From Burkholderia catarinensis (GTDB lineage Bacteria; Pseudomonadota; Gammaproteobacteria; Burkholderiales; Burkholderiaceae), in assembly GCF_001883705.2 (NCBI RefSeq), contig NZ_MDEQ02000001.1, positions 310,001-374,000 on the forward strand: 64,000 nt of DNA, in the 5' to 3' direction. Under the pieces are notes generated by a model that did no database searches, was not told where the DNA came from, and was given only the letters and a program-made list of their open reading frames with translations. Below, one piece after another: positions 1 through 8,229 of this stretch (position 1 is the first letter of the stretch; each line of letters opens with the position of its first letter). Position numbers and translations under genes: made by a program.

Positions 1-911
1 CGATCGTCACGCAGGCGGTGAACGCGGTGAACCGCACGCCGCCCGCGCGCCATGCGCTCGAAGCGGCGCTCGGCGTCGATCGCAACGCGTGGCTGCCGGA
101 GTTCGCGCCGCGCAAGTTCCGGCGCGCCGCGCGGCGCTCGGACAACCCGCCCGCGCGCGACGGCGAACGCACGCCAGGCAAGGTCGCGATCTACGCGACG
201 TGCTACGTGAATTTCAACGAGCCGGGCATCGGCCACGACCTGCTCGCGATCCTCGCGCACAACGACATCCCGTACGAACTCGTCACGCGCGAAGCCTGCT
301 GCGGGATGCCGCTGCTCGAGCAGGGCAACCTCGCCGGCGTTGCTGCGAAGAAGGCCGTGAACGTGCCCGTGCTCGAACGCTATGCGCGCGAAGGCTATGC
401 GCTGATCGGCGCGATTCCGAGCTGCGTGCTGATGTACAAGAGCGAACTGCCGCTGATGTTCCCCGGCGACGAAGCCGTGCGCGCGGTGGCCGACGCATTC
501 TGGGATCCGTTCGAATACGTGATCGCGCGGCATCGCGACGGGTTGCTGAAGACCGATTTCAAGACCGGCCTCGGCACCGTGTCGTATCACGTGCCGTGCC
601 ATGCGCGCGTGCAGAACATCGGCCGCAAGACGGCCGACGCGCTGTCGCTCGTGCCCGATACGCGCGTGAATGTCGTCGAGCGCTGCTCGGGCCATGCGGG
701 CACGTTCGGCGTGAAGAAGGAATTCCACGCGGACGCGATGCGGATCGGCGCGCCCGTGTTCAAGGCGATGGCCGAACCGAAGCCGGATTTCGTGTCGTCC
801 GATTGCGCGCTCGCCGGCCATCACATCGTGCAGGGCATCGACGAGAAGGGGCTGCCGCCGGCGCCGCTCGCGCATCCGCTCACGCTGCTGCGCCGCGCAT
901 ACGGCATCTGA
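1..911 (+). CDS. Fe-S (CCG-domain) oxidoreductase, C-terminal part
   Basis: Partial: the reading frame (codons from base 3) is open to the left edge, so the N-terminus, probably with 4Fe-4S ferredoxin motifs, is outside the window. The visible ~300 residues carry the cysteine-rich CCG motifs of heterodisulfide-reductase/GlpC-like proteins: ACCGMPLLEQGN, then SCVLMYKSELP, YHVPCHARVQN, ERCSGHAGTFG and a last Cys in SSDCALAGHH. Such proteins bind Fe-S clusters and pass electrons for a partner dehydrogenase. It ends 26 bases before a DUF3501 gene, a pairing usual in Burkholderia (often with rubrerythrin), so the two probably form an operon. The substrate is unknown. Confidence 0.85.
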   Translation, partial: IVTQAVNAVNRTPPARHALEAALGVDRNAWLPEFAPRKFRRAARRSDNPPARDGERTPGKVAIYATCYVNFNEPGIGHDLLAILAHNDIPYELVTREACCGMPLLEQGNLAGVAAKKAVNVPVLERYAREGYALIGAIPSCVLMYKSELPLMFPGDEAVRAVADAFWDPFEYVIARHRDGLLKTDFKTGLGTVSYHVPCHARVQNIGRKTADALSLVPDTRVNVVERCSGHAGTFGVKKEFHADAMRIGAPVFKAMAEPKPDFVSSDCALAGHHIVQGIDEKGLPPAPLAHPLTLLRRAYGI

Positions 912-937
912 GCCGATGCCACCCACGAGGACATCCC

Positions 938-1519
938 ATGACGCTGACCCGCGACTCCCTGCTGACGCTCGAAGCGTACGCGAAGATCCGCAGGACCGAA
1001 CACGCGCGACTCGTCGCGTACAAGCGCCGCCGCGCGGTGGCGCTCGGCAACCACCTGCGCTTCCTGTTCGAGGACGAGACGACGATCCGCTACCAGATCC
1101 AGGAGATGCTGCACATCGAGAAGATCTTCGACCAGGCGGGCATCGAAGGGGAGCTGGAAGCGTACCTGCCGCTGGTGCCCGACGGCACCAACCTGAAGGC
1201 GACGATGCAGATCGAATACGAGCACGAGGTCGAGCGGCGCGCGGCGCTCTCGCGGCTGGTCGGTGTCGAGGATCGCGTGTACCTGCAGGTCGACGGGCAC
1301 GCGAGCGTCTACGCGGTCGCCGACGAGGATCTCGAGCGCGATACCGCCGAGAAGACGTCGGCCGTGCACTTCGTGCGCTTCGAGCTCGGCGCGCCGATGC
1401 GCGCGGCGCTCAAGGGCGGGGCGGCGCTGTCGATCGGCTGCGATCACCCGGCCTACACGATGCCGCCGCAGCGCGTGGATGCCGACGTGACCGCTTCGCT
1501 GGCCGGCGATCTGCGCTGA
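938..1519 (+). CDS. DUF3501 family protein
   Basis: 193 residues, starting at the ATG preceded by an ACGAGGAC ribosome-binding site. The protein is acidic, with the conserved N-terminal RTEHARLVAYKRRRAVALG segment, a central FEDETTIRYQIQEMLHIEKI helix and a C-terminal HPAYTMPPQR motif typical of DUF3501. No catalytic motif or signal peptide is visible, so it is probably cytosolic. It follows the Fe-S oxidoreductase by 26 bases and is likely co-transcribed with it. The family is repeatedly found beside CCG-domain Fe-S proteins and rubrerythrin, which suggests a redox or peroxide-stress role. The function is not established. Confidence 0.88.
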   Translation: MTLTRDSLLTLEAYAKIRRTEHARLVAYKRRRAVALGNHLRFLFEDETTIRYQIQEMLHIEKIFDQAGIEGELEAYLPLVPDGTNLKATMQIEYEHEVERRAALSRLVGVEDRVYLQVDGHASVYAVADEDLERDTAEKTSAVHFVRFELGAPMRAALKGGAALSIGCDHPAYTMPPQRVDADVTASLAGDLR

Positions 1520-1752
1520 CACGGCCGCTGCGCGGCTGCGCATCGGATTCCGTTTTTCCGTTTCGACCCGAAACAGGGTTTCCGCACGCGCTGCGGCGCT
1601 GCCGCTCGCCCGTCGCGGCGAAGATGTAACAAGCGTCACGAATTTGCGTGCGGGGAAAGAATGTGCATCGCGCGTCACCGTGCTTTCATCACTCGCAGAG
1701 AAACAATAAAAAGATTGTGCACGGAGATAATTAAATCGAGCGGAATTCGAAT

Positions 1753-1804
1753 GATTTACCGATTCGTGAATATCTTGTTACGAAATTTCCCCTGATTTAC
1801 CGAT
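1753..1804. repeat. Pair of 11-bp direct repeats
   Basis: GATTTACCGAT occurs at 1753-1763 and again at 1794-1804. The 41-bp start-to-start distance is close to four helical turns, so both copies would face the same side of the DNA. They may be binding sites for a regulator of the downstream gene; no protein is assigned. Confidence 0.5.
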
Positions 1805-2031
1805 ATCTAGCAGCAATTCCGGGGATTGTTGCCGGCAGGGGTCGGAACAGCCCGAAAAGGCCCGCTGGCGGGCATTCTTCATACCTTGTAGAGCCCCGTC
1901 ACACGGGCCTTTGCGGCGGCGGGCATAAAGATCTCGCAAAAAAATTCATGCATAAATTGATTACGCATCCATGGCAGGTTGTTTCAGTGCGTAACATTAA
2001 GTCATTGTCATATTGAGATAAACCCTGAGGA

Positions 2032-2047
2032 TGGTATGCTTCGTGCA
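2032..2047 (+). promoter_or_regulatory. Weak candidate sigma-54 (-24/-12) element
   Basis: TGGTATGCTTCGTGCA keeps the invariant GG and GC dinucleotides at the 12-base offset required by RpoN and resembles TGGCACG-N4-TTGCA with three mismatches. It points toward the gene starting at 2243, giving a leader of about 185 nt. A chance match is possible. Confidence 0.25.
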
Positions 2048-2242
2048 CAAAAATTCCCACATTGGAGTGAGACCGCGATTTGTGCGCCATTGCCGGGAAT
2101 CGCGGCACCGTGAAAGTGCGGTGTCGCGCCGGCATGCACAACGCCGGATAAACATAATGTGCAACCGGGCCGCCCCGCGACGCGATGTGTCGCGATGGCG
2201 CCGCCAATCGCAGCCCCGGCCTGGCTGCGTGGAGAAATTACT

Positions 2243-3184
2243 ATGTTCTTCGATGAGCTTAACGATGAAGAGTGGTTTCGTCTTTCAACGCTGATCGCCG
2301 ATGAACCCATCCGGCTGAACCGCCGTGGGCGTCCACGAGCAGAACCGCGCGTCGTTGCCAACGCGGTGCTCTGGATCCTGACGACCGGTGAAGCCTGGTC
2401 CAAGCTGCCCGGCCGTTACCCGTCCGGGCCGACGTGCCGTCGCCGCTACGAAGAGTGGCTCGCGAGCGGCACGCTGCTGCAGATGATCGATGTGCTGACC
2501 CAGTTCAGCGGGCGCACGTTCGCGTATGTTCCGCCGCCGCCGGTGCCGGTCGTTCCCGCGCGCCGCGCGGAGCCCGTACCCGATAACGATCGCTTGCGCG
2601 GCGTGTTCTGGCAAAACCCCGAGTCGTGGCAATTGCCGGTCGCTCAGGCAAACGTTTGGGAGGGCGAGGGCGCGTCGGTGAGCGCGATGCCGGGCGACGA
2701 AAGGGTCGACCGGTCGGATGTGTCGTTCGTGGTGCCCGGTGCGCCGGCGGCGGAACTGCGTCATGCGCGTGCGTCGTCGGCGAGCTTTGCCGCGGCCGAC
2801 CCGCAAGTCGACGAATATCGCGGCTATACGATCAGCGGCATCGCGCAGCCGGTGCAGAACCTGATGTATCGCGCCTGGGCCGAGATCTCGCAGGACGATC
2901 GGCGCGTCGAACGCTCGGGCCTCATCGGCCCGCGCTTCACCGATGCCGAGGAAGCCGAGCAGTTCGCGCTCGACTGGGCGCGTCAGTGGATCGACCGCCA
3001 CGGTGCGAGCGGCGCGCCGGCGCGCGAGCCGCAAGGCGAGGTGCTGGCCGGCCTGTCCGCGCTGGCGCGTGCGGAGTCGGACATCAAGCGCTTCATCGCC
3101 GAGCGTCACGCGGGCGCGCTGTCCGAAAGCCGCAACGATCCGGTGCAGTCGGAACGCCGCGAATACGCGTACCGCGTAGGTTGA
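2243..3184 (+). CDS. IS5-type transposase N-terminal (DUF4096-like) domain fused to an unknown C-terminal region
   Basis: 313 residues, starting at the ATG after GGAGAAATTACT; upstream in-frame codons lack a ribosome-binding site. Residues ~1-85 match the helix-turn-helix N-terminal domain of IS5-family transposases (LNDEEWFRLSTLI, RGRPR, VVANAVLWILTTGEAW, RRRYEEWL). No DDE catalytic domain follows. Instead there is a proline-rich linker (YVPPPPVPVVP, ~93-103) and a unique region with a YRGYTISG/YRAWAEISQD segment and an acidic EEAEQFALDWARQWIDRHG helix. No inverted repeats or target duplications were seen, so this is not a mobile element. It lies just outside the cepacian cluster, converging on bceA, and may be a domesticated DNA-binding regulator. 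Its function is not known from sequence. Confidence 0.75.
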   Translation: MFFDELNDEEWFRLSTLIADEPIRLNRRGRPRAEPRVVANAVLWILTTGEAWSKLPGRYPSGPTCRRRYEEWLASGTLLQMIDVLTQFSGRTFAYVPPPPVPVVPARRAEPVPDNDRLRGVFWQNPESWQLPVAQANVWEGEGASVSAMPGDERVDRSDVSFVVPGAPAAELRHARASSASFAAADPQVDEYRGYTISGIAQPVQNLMYRAWAEISQDDRRVERSGLIGPRFTDAEEAEQFALDWARQWIDRHGASGAPAREPQGEVLAGLSALARAESDIKRFIAERHAGALSESRNDPVQSERREYAYRVG

Positions 3185-3202
3185 TCGCCGTTTCAATGCA
3201 AT

Positions 3203-3234
3203 GCGCGGGCCGCCGTGTGCCACGGCGCCCGCGC
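3203..3234 (+). terminator. Strong hairpin after the transposase-like gene
   Basis: GCGCGGGC-C-GCCGTG pairs with CACGGC-GCCCGCGC: 14 base pairs with one bulged C and a TGC loop, 18 bases past the stop. There is no T-run, so it may act as a weak terminator or as a 3' RNA-end stabiliser. Confidence 0.5.
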
Positions 3235-3264
3235 GGAAATCCCGTCTGTCCATGCCTGCCTCGC

Positions 3265-3297
3265 CCGGGGGCGCCGCCGTCGAAGCGGCGCCCCCGG
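3265..3297 (-). terminator. Strong hairpin after bceA
   Basis: A 13-bp perfect stem (CCGGGGGCGCCGC with GCGGCGCCCCCGG, 7-nt loop) lies 11 bases past the bceA stop on the minus strand, in the convergent gap. It is a probable terminator or 3'-end stabiliser for bceA, but lacks a clear T-tract. Confidence 0.55.
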
Positions 3298-3308
3298 CGC
3301 TTGATGCG

Positions 3309-4835
3309 TCACTTGCGGCCGTAGGTATCGTCGAAGCGGACGATGTCGTCCTCGCCGAGATAGGCACCCGACTGCACTTCGATCAGCTCGAGCGGCATCA
3401 TGCCCGGGTTCTCCAGGCGGTGCGATACGCCGAGCGGGATGTACGTCGATTCGTTTTCGGACAGCAGGAACGTTTCGTCGCCGCGCGTGATGCGCGCGGT
3501 GCCGCGCACGACGATCCAGTGTTCGGCGCGGTGGTGGTGCATCTGCAGCGACAGTTGCGCGCCCGGCTTCACGACGATGCGTTTCACCTGGAAGCGCTCG
3601 CCCGTGTCGATCGAGTCGTAGTGGCCCCACGGGCGATGCACCTTGCGGTGATCGGTCGCTTCCGCGCCGCGTTGCGCCTTGATGCGCCCGACGATTTTCT
3701 TCACGTCCTGCACGCGTGACTTGTCCGCGACGAGCACGGCGTCGGGCGTTTCGACGACGACGAGGTTCTGCGTGCCGACGCAGGCGACGAGCCGGCTTTC
3801 CGAATGCGCGAACGTCGATTCGGCGTCTTCGAACAGCACGTGGCCGCGGCCGACGTTCTCGGCATCGTCCTTCGGCGAGATCTGCCAGATCGCGTCCCAC
3901 GAGCCGACGTCCGACCAGCCCGCGTCGAGCGGCACGACGACGCTCTCGCACAGTTGCGGCAGGCTCGCGAGCGGCTCCATCACCGCGTAGTCGATCGAGT
4001 TCGACGGCGACGCGGCGAACGCTTCGCGATCGACGCGGAAGAAGTCGCCATCGTCCTTGCCCTGCGCGACGGCCTGTTCGCAGGCCGCGTAGATCGCCGG
4101 TTCGAGCTGGCGGATCGCTTTCAGCCACACCGATGCGCGAACGATGAAGATCCCGCTGTTCCACCAGTATTCGCCCGATGCGACGTACTGCTGCGCAAGT
4201 TCGAGATGCGGCTTCTCGACGAAACGGTCGAGGCGGCGCACGTCGAGGCTGCCGGTCGCGGCGTCGCCGAGCGGCGCGCCGACGCGGATGTAGCCGTACC
4301 CCGTTTCGGCATGCTTGGGCACGATCCCCATCGTCGCGATCTTGCCTTGTGCCGCGCAGTGCACGCCGGCCGCGACGGCCGCGTGGAAGCGCGGCAGGTC
4401 GGCGACCGCATGGTCGGCCGGCATCACGGTCATCACGGCATCGTTACCGTCGGCGACGAGCCGCAGCGCGGCGAGCGTCAGCGCGGGCGCGGTGTCGCGG
4501 CCGAGCGGCTCGAGCATGATCGTCGCGCGCTTGGCCGTCAGGCGCAGTTGTTCGGCGGTCGTGAAGCGGTGATCCTCGCCGCACACGATCAGCACGTCGT
4601 CGTTCAGTGCGAGATCGGCCGTCAGGCCGTCGAGGCGCAGCGCGGTCGACTGCAGCAGCGAATGATCGCCGAGCAGGCCGATCAGCTGTTTCGGAAAACG
4701 TTCGCGCGACATCGGCCACAGACGCGTGCCGGAACCGCCGGCAAGAATCACCGGCTGCACGGCAAGGCGCGTGCCGGCGGCGGGTGCGGCGGAAGAAGAA
4801 TGGCGCGTTTCGGCAGCCACGGCCGGAGCATTCAT
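3309..4835 (-). CDS. bceA: Bifunctional mannose-1-phosphate guanylyltransferase/mannose-6-phosphate isomerase (BceA)
   Basis: 508 residues. It makes GDP-mannose for cepacian: the N-terminal domain transfers GMP to mannose-1-phosphate and the C-terminal cupin interconverts fructose-6-P and mannose-6-P. The nucleotidyltransferase signature GGSGTRLWPMSRERFPKQ is at ~33-50. The type II isomerase cupin near 400-508 has RPWGHYDSID and the metal-binding QMHHHRAEHW. The start is the ATG with GGAGAG seven bases upstream; about 30 upstream in-frame codons look non-coding. The length fits the ManC/AlgA family. It is transcribed divergently from bceB across a 427-bp regulatory region. The gene name rests on family plus position at the head of the bce order. 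Confidence 0.93.
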   Translation of the reverse strand: MNAPAVAAETRHSSSAAPAAGTRLAVQPVILAGGSGTRLWPMSRERFPKQLIGLLGDHSLLQSTALRLDGLTADLALNDDVLIVCGEDHRFTTAEQLRLTAKRATIMLEPLGRDTAPALTLAALRLVADGNDAVMTVMPADHAVADLPRFHAAVAAGVHCAAQGKIATMGIVPKHAETGYGYIRVGAPLGDAATGSLDVRRLDRFVEKPHLELAQQYVASGEYWWNSGIFIVRASVWLKAIRQLEPAIYAACEQAVAQGKDDGDFFRVDREAFAASPSNSIDYAVMEPLASLPQLCESVVVPLDAGWSDVGSWDAIWQISPKDDAENVGRGHVLFEDAESTFAHSESRLVACVGTQNLVVVETPDAVLVADKSRVQDVKKIVGRIKAQRGAEATDHRKVHRPWGHYDSIDTGERFQVKRIVVKPGAQLSLQMHHHRAEHWIVVRGTARITRGDETFLLSENESTYIPLGVSHRLENPGMMPLELIEVQSGAYLGEDDIVRFDDTYGRK

Positions 4836-5262
4836 GATGACACTCTCCACGGTTGAAGTCAGTGCCTGTCGTTGTAGCATGAAGTAAATCGACAATAAAA
4901 CCGGGCCGATTGCCCGATATTCGCCAGGCATTCATCTGCAAGAATTTCCGAGACAGCATCGGACGCAAATAAAAAAATAAAAAATAATTCCGGGCATTGA
5001 TGCCAGTGGCGTGCCTGCAAAGGGCCGGCGGCGAACATAAAGTTTCCGAAAACTACTCGATTCCCGACCAATTCGGGAAAACGTGCCGATTTAATTCGAA
5101 AACATCGCGGCAATAATTTCCGATTATTTTTCGAAATACTTGTCCGCTTGAGGAGGAATTTTCTTGTCGCTTCAATAGCGTCATGCAACGTTTGAATCGA
5201 ATGTGCGGCACGGGTCGTACAAGGAGCTGTTCGGCAAACGCCTGTTCAAAGAGGAAGCAGAC
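4836..5262. promoter_or_regulatory. Divergent promoter region of bceA and bceB-K
   Basis: 427 bp, clearly AT-richer than the flanking genes, with an A/T tract near 4967-4990. A 19-bp inverted repeat TTCCCGA-CCAAT-TCGGGAA (5061-5079) and a smaller one AGTTT-CCGA-AAACT (5041-5054) are candidate operators. A perfect Shine-Dalgarno sequence AGGAGG at 5151-5156 has no ATG at normal spacing. A TTG seven bases later would encode only four codons, so it may be a leader peptide or chance. Both cepacian transcription units presumably start here. Confidence 0.6.
5061..5079. promoter_or_regulatory. 19-bp inverted repeat, candidate operator
   Basis: TTCCCGA and TCGGGAA are perfect 7-bp arms around CCAAT, in the middle of the bceA/bceB divergent region. 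This is a plausible binding site for a dimeric regulator of exopolysaccharide genes; the protein is unknown. Confidence 0.45.
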
Positions 5263-6636
5263 ATGTTGAGCGTGCTGGCGAGAGTCATCGATATCGCGAT
5301 GGTCGTGACGGGGGCGCTGATCGCCGCCGCGCTGCACGACGGCAGCATCTGGCTCAACGACCTGCAGCGCACGACGGTGCTGTTCGACTGCCTGCTCGTC
5401 GTCGTGTTCTTTCCGGCCATCGGCATTTACCAGTCGTGGCGCGGCAAGCGTCTCGTCGGGCTGGTGGGGCGCGTTGCGTTCGCGTGGCTCGTGGTCGAGC
5501 TCGCGGGCATCCTGATGAGCTTCAGCTTTCACCAGTCGGGCGACCTGTCGCGGCTGTGGCTGGGTTACTGGGCGCTCGTGACGATGGCGCTGCTCGCCGG
5601 CTCGAAGGCCTGCGTGCACGTGGTGCTGCGGCAACTGCGCCGCGGCGGCTACAACCTGAAGGCGGTCGCGATCGTCGGCGGCACGCCGGCGGCGCGGCGG
5701 CTGATCGCGCAGATGCGGGCGCGGCCGGAAGCGGGCTTCAACCCGGTGTGCGTGTACGACGAAAGCGAAGTGCCGGGTGAAGTCGCGCTCGACGACGTGC
5801 GCATCGAGCGGCAGTTCGAATCGCTGGTGTGGCTGGTGCGCAGCCGCGCGATCAGCGAGCTGTGGCTCACGCTGCCGGTCTCGGAGGAGCGCCGGATTCA
5901 CCACATCGTCACGGTGTTCCGCCATGACTTCGTGAATATCCGTTTCATTCCGGACGTGCGCACGCTGTCGTTCTTCAACCAGGAAGTGGTCGAGGTGCTC
6001 GGCGTGCCGGCGATCAACCTCGCGGCGTCGCCGATCACCGACGTGCGGATCCTGCCGAAGTTCGTGTTCGACCGGCTGTTCGCGCTGGCGGCGCTCACGG
6101 CGCTCGCGCCGGTGATGCTGTTGATCGCGGGCCTGATCAAGCTGACGTCGCGCGGGCCGGTGTTCTTCCGCCAGAAGCGCAAGGGCATCGACGGGCACGA
6201 GTTCGAGATCTACAAGTTCCGCTCGATGAAGGTGCACCAGGAAGTGGCCGGGCAAGTCACGCAGGCCACCAAGAACGACACGCGCGTGACGCCGGTCGGC
6301 CGGTTCCTGCGCCGCACGAGCCTCGATGAGCTGCCGCAGTTCATCAACGTGCTGAAGGGCGAGATGTCGGTCGTCGGCCCGCGCCCGCATGCGCTTGCGC
6401 ACGACGACATCTACAAGGATCTGGTCAAGGGCTACATGTTCCGCTACCGGATCAAGCCCGGCATCACCGGGTGGGCGCAGATCAACGGCTATCGCGGCGA
6501 GACCGACCAGATCGAGAAGATGATGGGCCGCGTGAAGCTCGATCTGTACTACATGCAGAACTGGTCGTTCTGGCTCGACATCAAGATTGTCGCGCTGACG
6601 CTCTGGAAAGGCTTCACCGGCAGCAACGCTTACTGA
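5263..6636 (+). CDS. bceB: Undecaprenyl-phosphate glucose phosphotransferase (BceB)
   Basis: 457 residues. It starts cepacian repeat-unit synthesis by transferring glucose-1-phosphate from UDP-glucose to undecaprenyl phosphate in the inner membrane. The N-terminus has about four hydrophobic membrane segments (from [20 protein letters not shown]), then a CoA-binding-like Rossmann region (~120-250). The bacterial sugar-transferase domain (~263-457) has [34 protein letters not shown] and [15 protein letters not shown]. The ATG at 5263 has GAGGAAG before it. A GTG at 5203 would add 20 residues but has no ribosome-binding site. It heads the bceB-K transcription unit. Confidence 0.93.
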   Translation: MLSVLARVIDIAMVVTGALIAAALHDGSIWLNDLQRTTVLFDCLLVVVFFPAIGIYQSWRGKRLVGLVGRVAFAWLVVELAGILMSFSFHQSGDLSRLWLGYWALVTMALLAGSKACVHVVLRQLRRGGYNLKAVAIVGGTPAARRLIAQMRARPEAGFNPVCVYDESEVPGEVALDDVRIERQFESLVWLVRSRAISELWLTLPVSEERRIHHIVTVFRHDFVNIRFIPDVRTLSFFNQEVVEVLGVPAINLAASPITDVRILPKFVFDRLFALAALTALAPVMLLIAGLIKLTSRGPVFFRQKRKGIDGHEFEIYKFRSMKVHQEVAGQVTQATKNDTRVTPVGRFLRRTSLDELPQFINVLKGEMSVVGPRPHALAHDDIYKDLVKGYMFRYRIKPGITGWAQINGYRGETDQIEKMMGRVKLDLYYMQNWSFWLDIKIVALTLWKGFTGSNAY

Positions 6637-6793
6637 CAGGTGTCCCCAGGAGGTCCCCCGATGGGGATCCCCCAAGGGGACTTCCCGCGGGGCGGAAAAC
6701 CTGGGGCGGCCCGGCGGTTTCTTGAGACGCAATGCCACGCAGGCATTCCGGTTTTACGAATTTCAAATCATTGGTCACGAGGTCCGACACATC
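6637..6793 (+). promoter_or_regulatory. bceB-bceC intergenic region with a cloverleaf-like RNA element
   Basis: This 157-base gap in an otherwise tight operon contains a structured segment at 6644-6706. An outer 7-bp stem CCCCAGG (6644-6650)/CCTGGGG (6700-6706) encloses successive hairpins: GTCCCC/GGGGAT (6653-6668), TCCCC-CAA-GGGGA (6668-6680, sharing one base) and a TTCC/GGAA-closed stem (6682-6697). It sits about 90 bases before the bceC start. No known riboswitch or JUMPStart/ops sequence was recognised. It could be an attenuator, an RNA-processing site or a protein-binding leader. Confidence 0.5.
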
Positions 6794-8206
6794 ATGAATC
6801 TGACTATCATCGGCAGCGGTTACGTAGGTCTTGTCACCGGCGCCTGTCTTGCCGACATCGGGCACGACGTGTTCTGTCTCGACGTCGACCAGGCGAAGAT
6901 CGACGTCCTGAACAGCGGCGGCGTGCCGATCCATGAGCCGGGCCTCAAGGAAGTCATCGCGCGCAACCGCGCGGCCGGCCGCTTGCGCTTCTCGACCGAC
7001 GTCGAGGCCGCGGTCGCGCACGGCGACGTGCAGTTCATCGCGGTCGGCACGCCGCCCGACGAGGACGGCTCGGCCGACCTGCAATACGTGCTCGCGGCGG
7101 CGCGCAACATCGGCCGCTACATGACCGGCTTCAAGGTGATCGTCGACAAGTCGACGGTGCCGGTCGGCACGGCCGAGCGCGTGCGCGCGGCGGTCGCCGA
7201 GGAGCTTGCGAAGCGCGGCGGCGACCAGATGTTCTCGGTCGTGTCGAATCCGGAATTCCTGAAGGAAGGCGCGGCGGTCGACGATTTCACGCGGCCGGAC
7301 CGCATCGTGATCGGCTGCGACGACGACGTGCCGGGCGAGCGCGCCCGTGAGCTGATGAAGAAGCTGTACGCGCCGTTCAACCGCAACCACGAACGCACGC
7401 TGTACATGGACGTGCGCTCGGCCGAGTTCACGAAGTATGCGGCGAACGCGATGCTCGCGACGCGTATCTCGTTCATGAACGAGCTGGCGAACCTCGCCGA
7501 CCGCTTCGGCGCGGACATCGAGGCCGTGCGCCGCGGGATCGGCTCCGATCCGCGCATCGGCTATCACTTCCTGTATGCCGGCTGCGGCTACGGCGGCTCG
7601 TGCTTCCCGAAGGACGTCGAGGCGCTGATCCGCACGGCCGACGAGCACGGGCAGGCACTGCAGATCCTGAAGGCCGTGTCGTCGGTCAATGCCACGCAAA
7701 AGCGTGTGCTCGCCGACAAGATCGTCGCGCGCTTCGGCGAGGACCTGACGGGCCGCACGTTCGCGATCTGGGGTCTCGCGTTCAAGCCGAACACCGACGA
7801 CATGCGCGAGGCACCGAGCCGCGAGCTGATCGCCGAGCTGCTGTCGCGCGGCGCGCGCATCGCCGCATACGATCCGGTCGCGCAGCAGGAAGCGCGCCGC
7901 GTGATCGCGCTCGATCTCGCCGATCACCCGAGCTGGCTCGAGCGCCTGAGCTTCGTCGACGACGAGGCGCAGGCCGCGCGCGACGCCGACGCGCTCGTGA
8001 TCGTCACCGAATGGAAGGCCTTCAAGAGCCCCGACTTCATCGCGCTCGGCCGCCTGTGGAAGACGCCGGTGATCTTCGACGGCCGCAACCTGTACGAGCC
8101 GGAGACGATGAGCGAGCAGGGCATCGAATACCACCCGATCGGCCGGCCGGGCTCGCGCCAGGCCGTCGCTGCCCGCGTGCCGGGCACGGCGCGCGCGAGC
8201 GCGTAA
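6794..8206 (+). CDS. bceC: UDP-glucose 6-dehydrogenase (BceC)
   Basis: 470 residues. It oxidises UDP-glucose to UDP-glucuronate with two NAD+, providing the glucuronic acid of cepacian. The N-terminal Rossmann motif [17 protein letters not shown] begins at residue 7. EFLKEG and [17 protein letters not shown] form the central helices, and the catalytic cysteine is in [12 protein letters not shown] (Cys ~270). The C-terminal domain has [17 protein letters not shown]. The ATG at 6794 gives the typical [12 protein letters not shown] start, while longer in-frame starts run into the structured intergenic element. It is 23 bases before bceD. Confidence 0.95.
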   Translation: MNLTIIGSGYVGLVTGACLADIGHDVFCLDVDQAKIDVLNSGGVPIHEPGLKEVIARNRAAGRLRFSTDVEAAVAHGDVQFIAVGTPPDEDGSADLQYVLAAARNIGRYMTGFKVIVDKSTVPVGTAERVRAAVAEELAKRGGDQMFSVVSNPEFLKEGAAVDDFTRPDRIVIGCDDDVPGERARELMKKLYAPFNRNHERTLYMDVRSAEFTKYAANAMLATRISFMNELANLADRFGADIEAVRRGIGSDPRIGYHFLYAGCGYGGSCFPKDVEALIRTADEHGQALQILKAVSSVNATQKRVLADKIVARFGEDLTGRTFAIWGLAFKPNTDDMREAPSRELIAELLSRGARIAAYDPVAQQEARRVIALDLADHPSWLERLSFVDDEAQAARDADALVIVTEWKAFKSPDFIALGRLWKTPVIFDGRNLYEPETMSEQGIEYHPIGRPGSRQAVAARVPGTARASA

Positions 8207-8229
8207 TCCGTTATTCGTTACGAGACGCC

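Larger units (their letters stand above)
1520..2242. promoter_or_regulatory. 723-bp AT-richer intergenic region upstream of the transposase-like regulator gene
   Basis: No coding sequence is convincing here. The stretch is much richer in A/T than its surroundings. It contains an 11-bp direct repeat GATTTACCGAT (1753-1763 and 1794-1804), a short hairpin GCCCGC-TG-GCGGGC (1860-1873) followed by a T-rich ATTCTTC, and a second small hairpin CCCGT-CAC-ACGGG just after it. A weak sigma-54-like element lies at 2032-2047. Such low-GC leaders in Burkholderia often mark regulated or H-NS-silenced genes, but that is inference. Confidence 0.5.

Noticed and set aside
2243-3184. Complete insertion sequence
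   Set aside because: Only the transposase-like N-terminal domain is present. No DDE domain, terminal inverted repeats or target duplication were found in the flanks.
5183-5269. 28-codon upstream ORF overlapping the bceB start
   Set aside because: The AGGAGG at 5151 is too far from its ATG and the Cys/Arg-rich peptide resembles nothing known; not listed as a gene.
6707-6720. Possible JUMPStart/ops element (GGCGGT...) before bceC
   Set aside because: Only GGCGGT is shared; the rest of the ops sequence (AGCGTG) is absent, so RfaH-type control is not supported.
5053-6738. Long antisense frame over bceB
   Set aside because: Composition typical of shadow frames; begins and ends within bceB and its flanks without family similarity.
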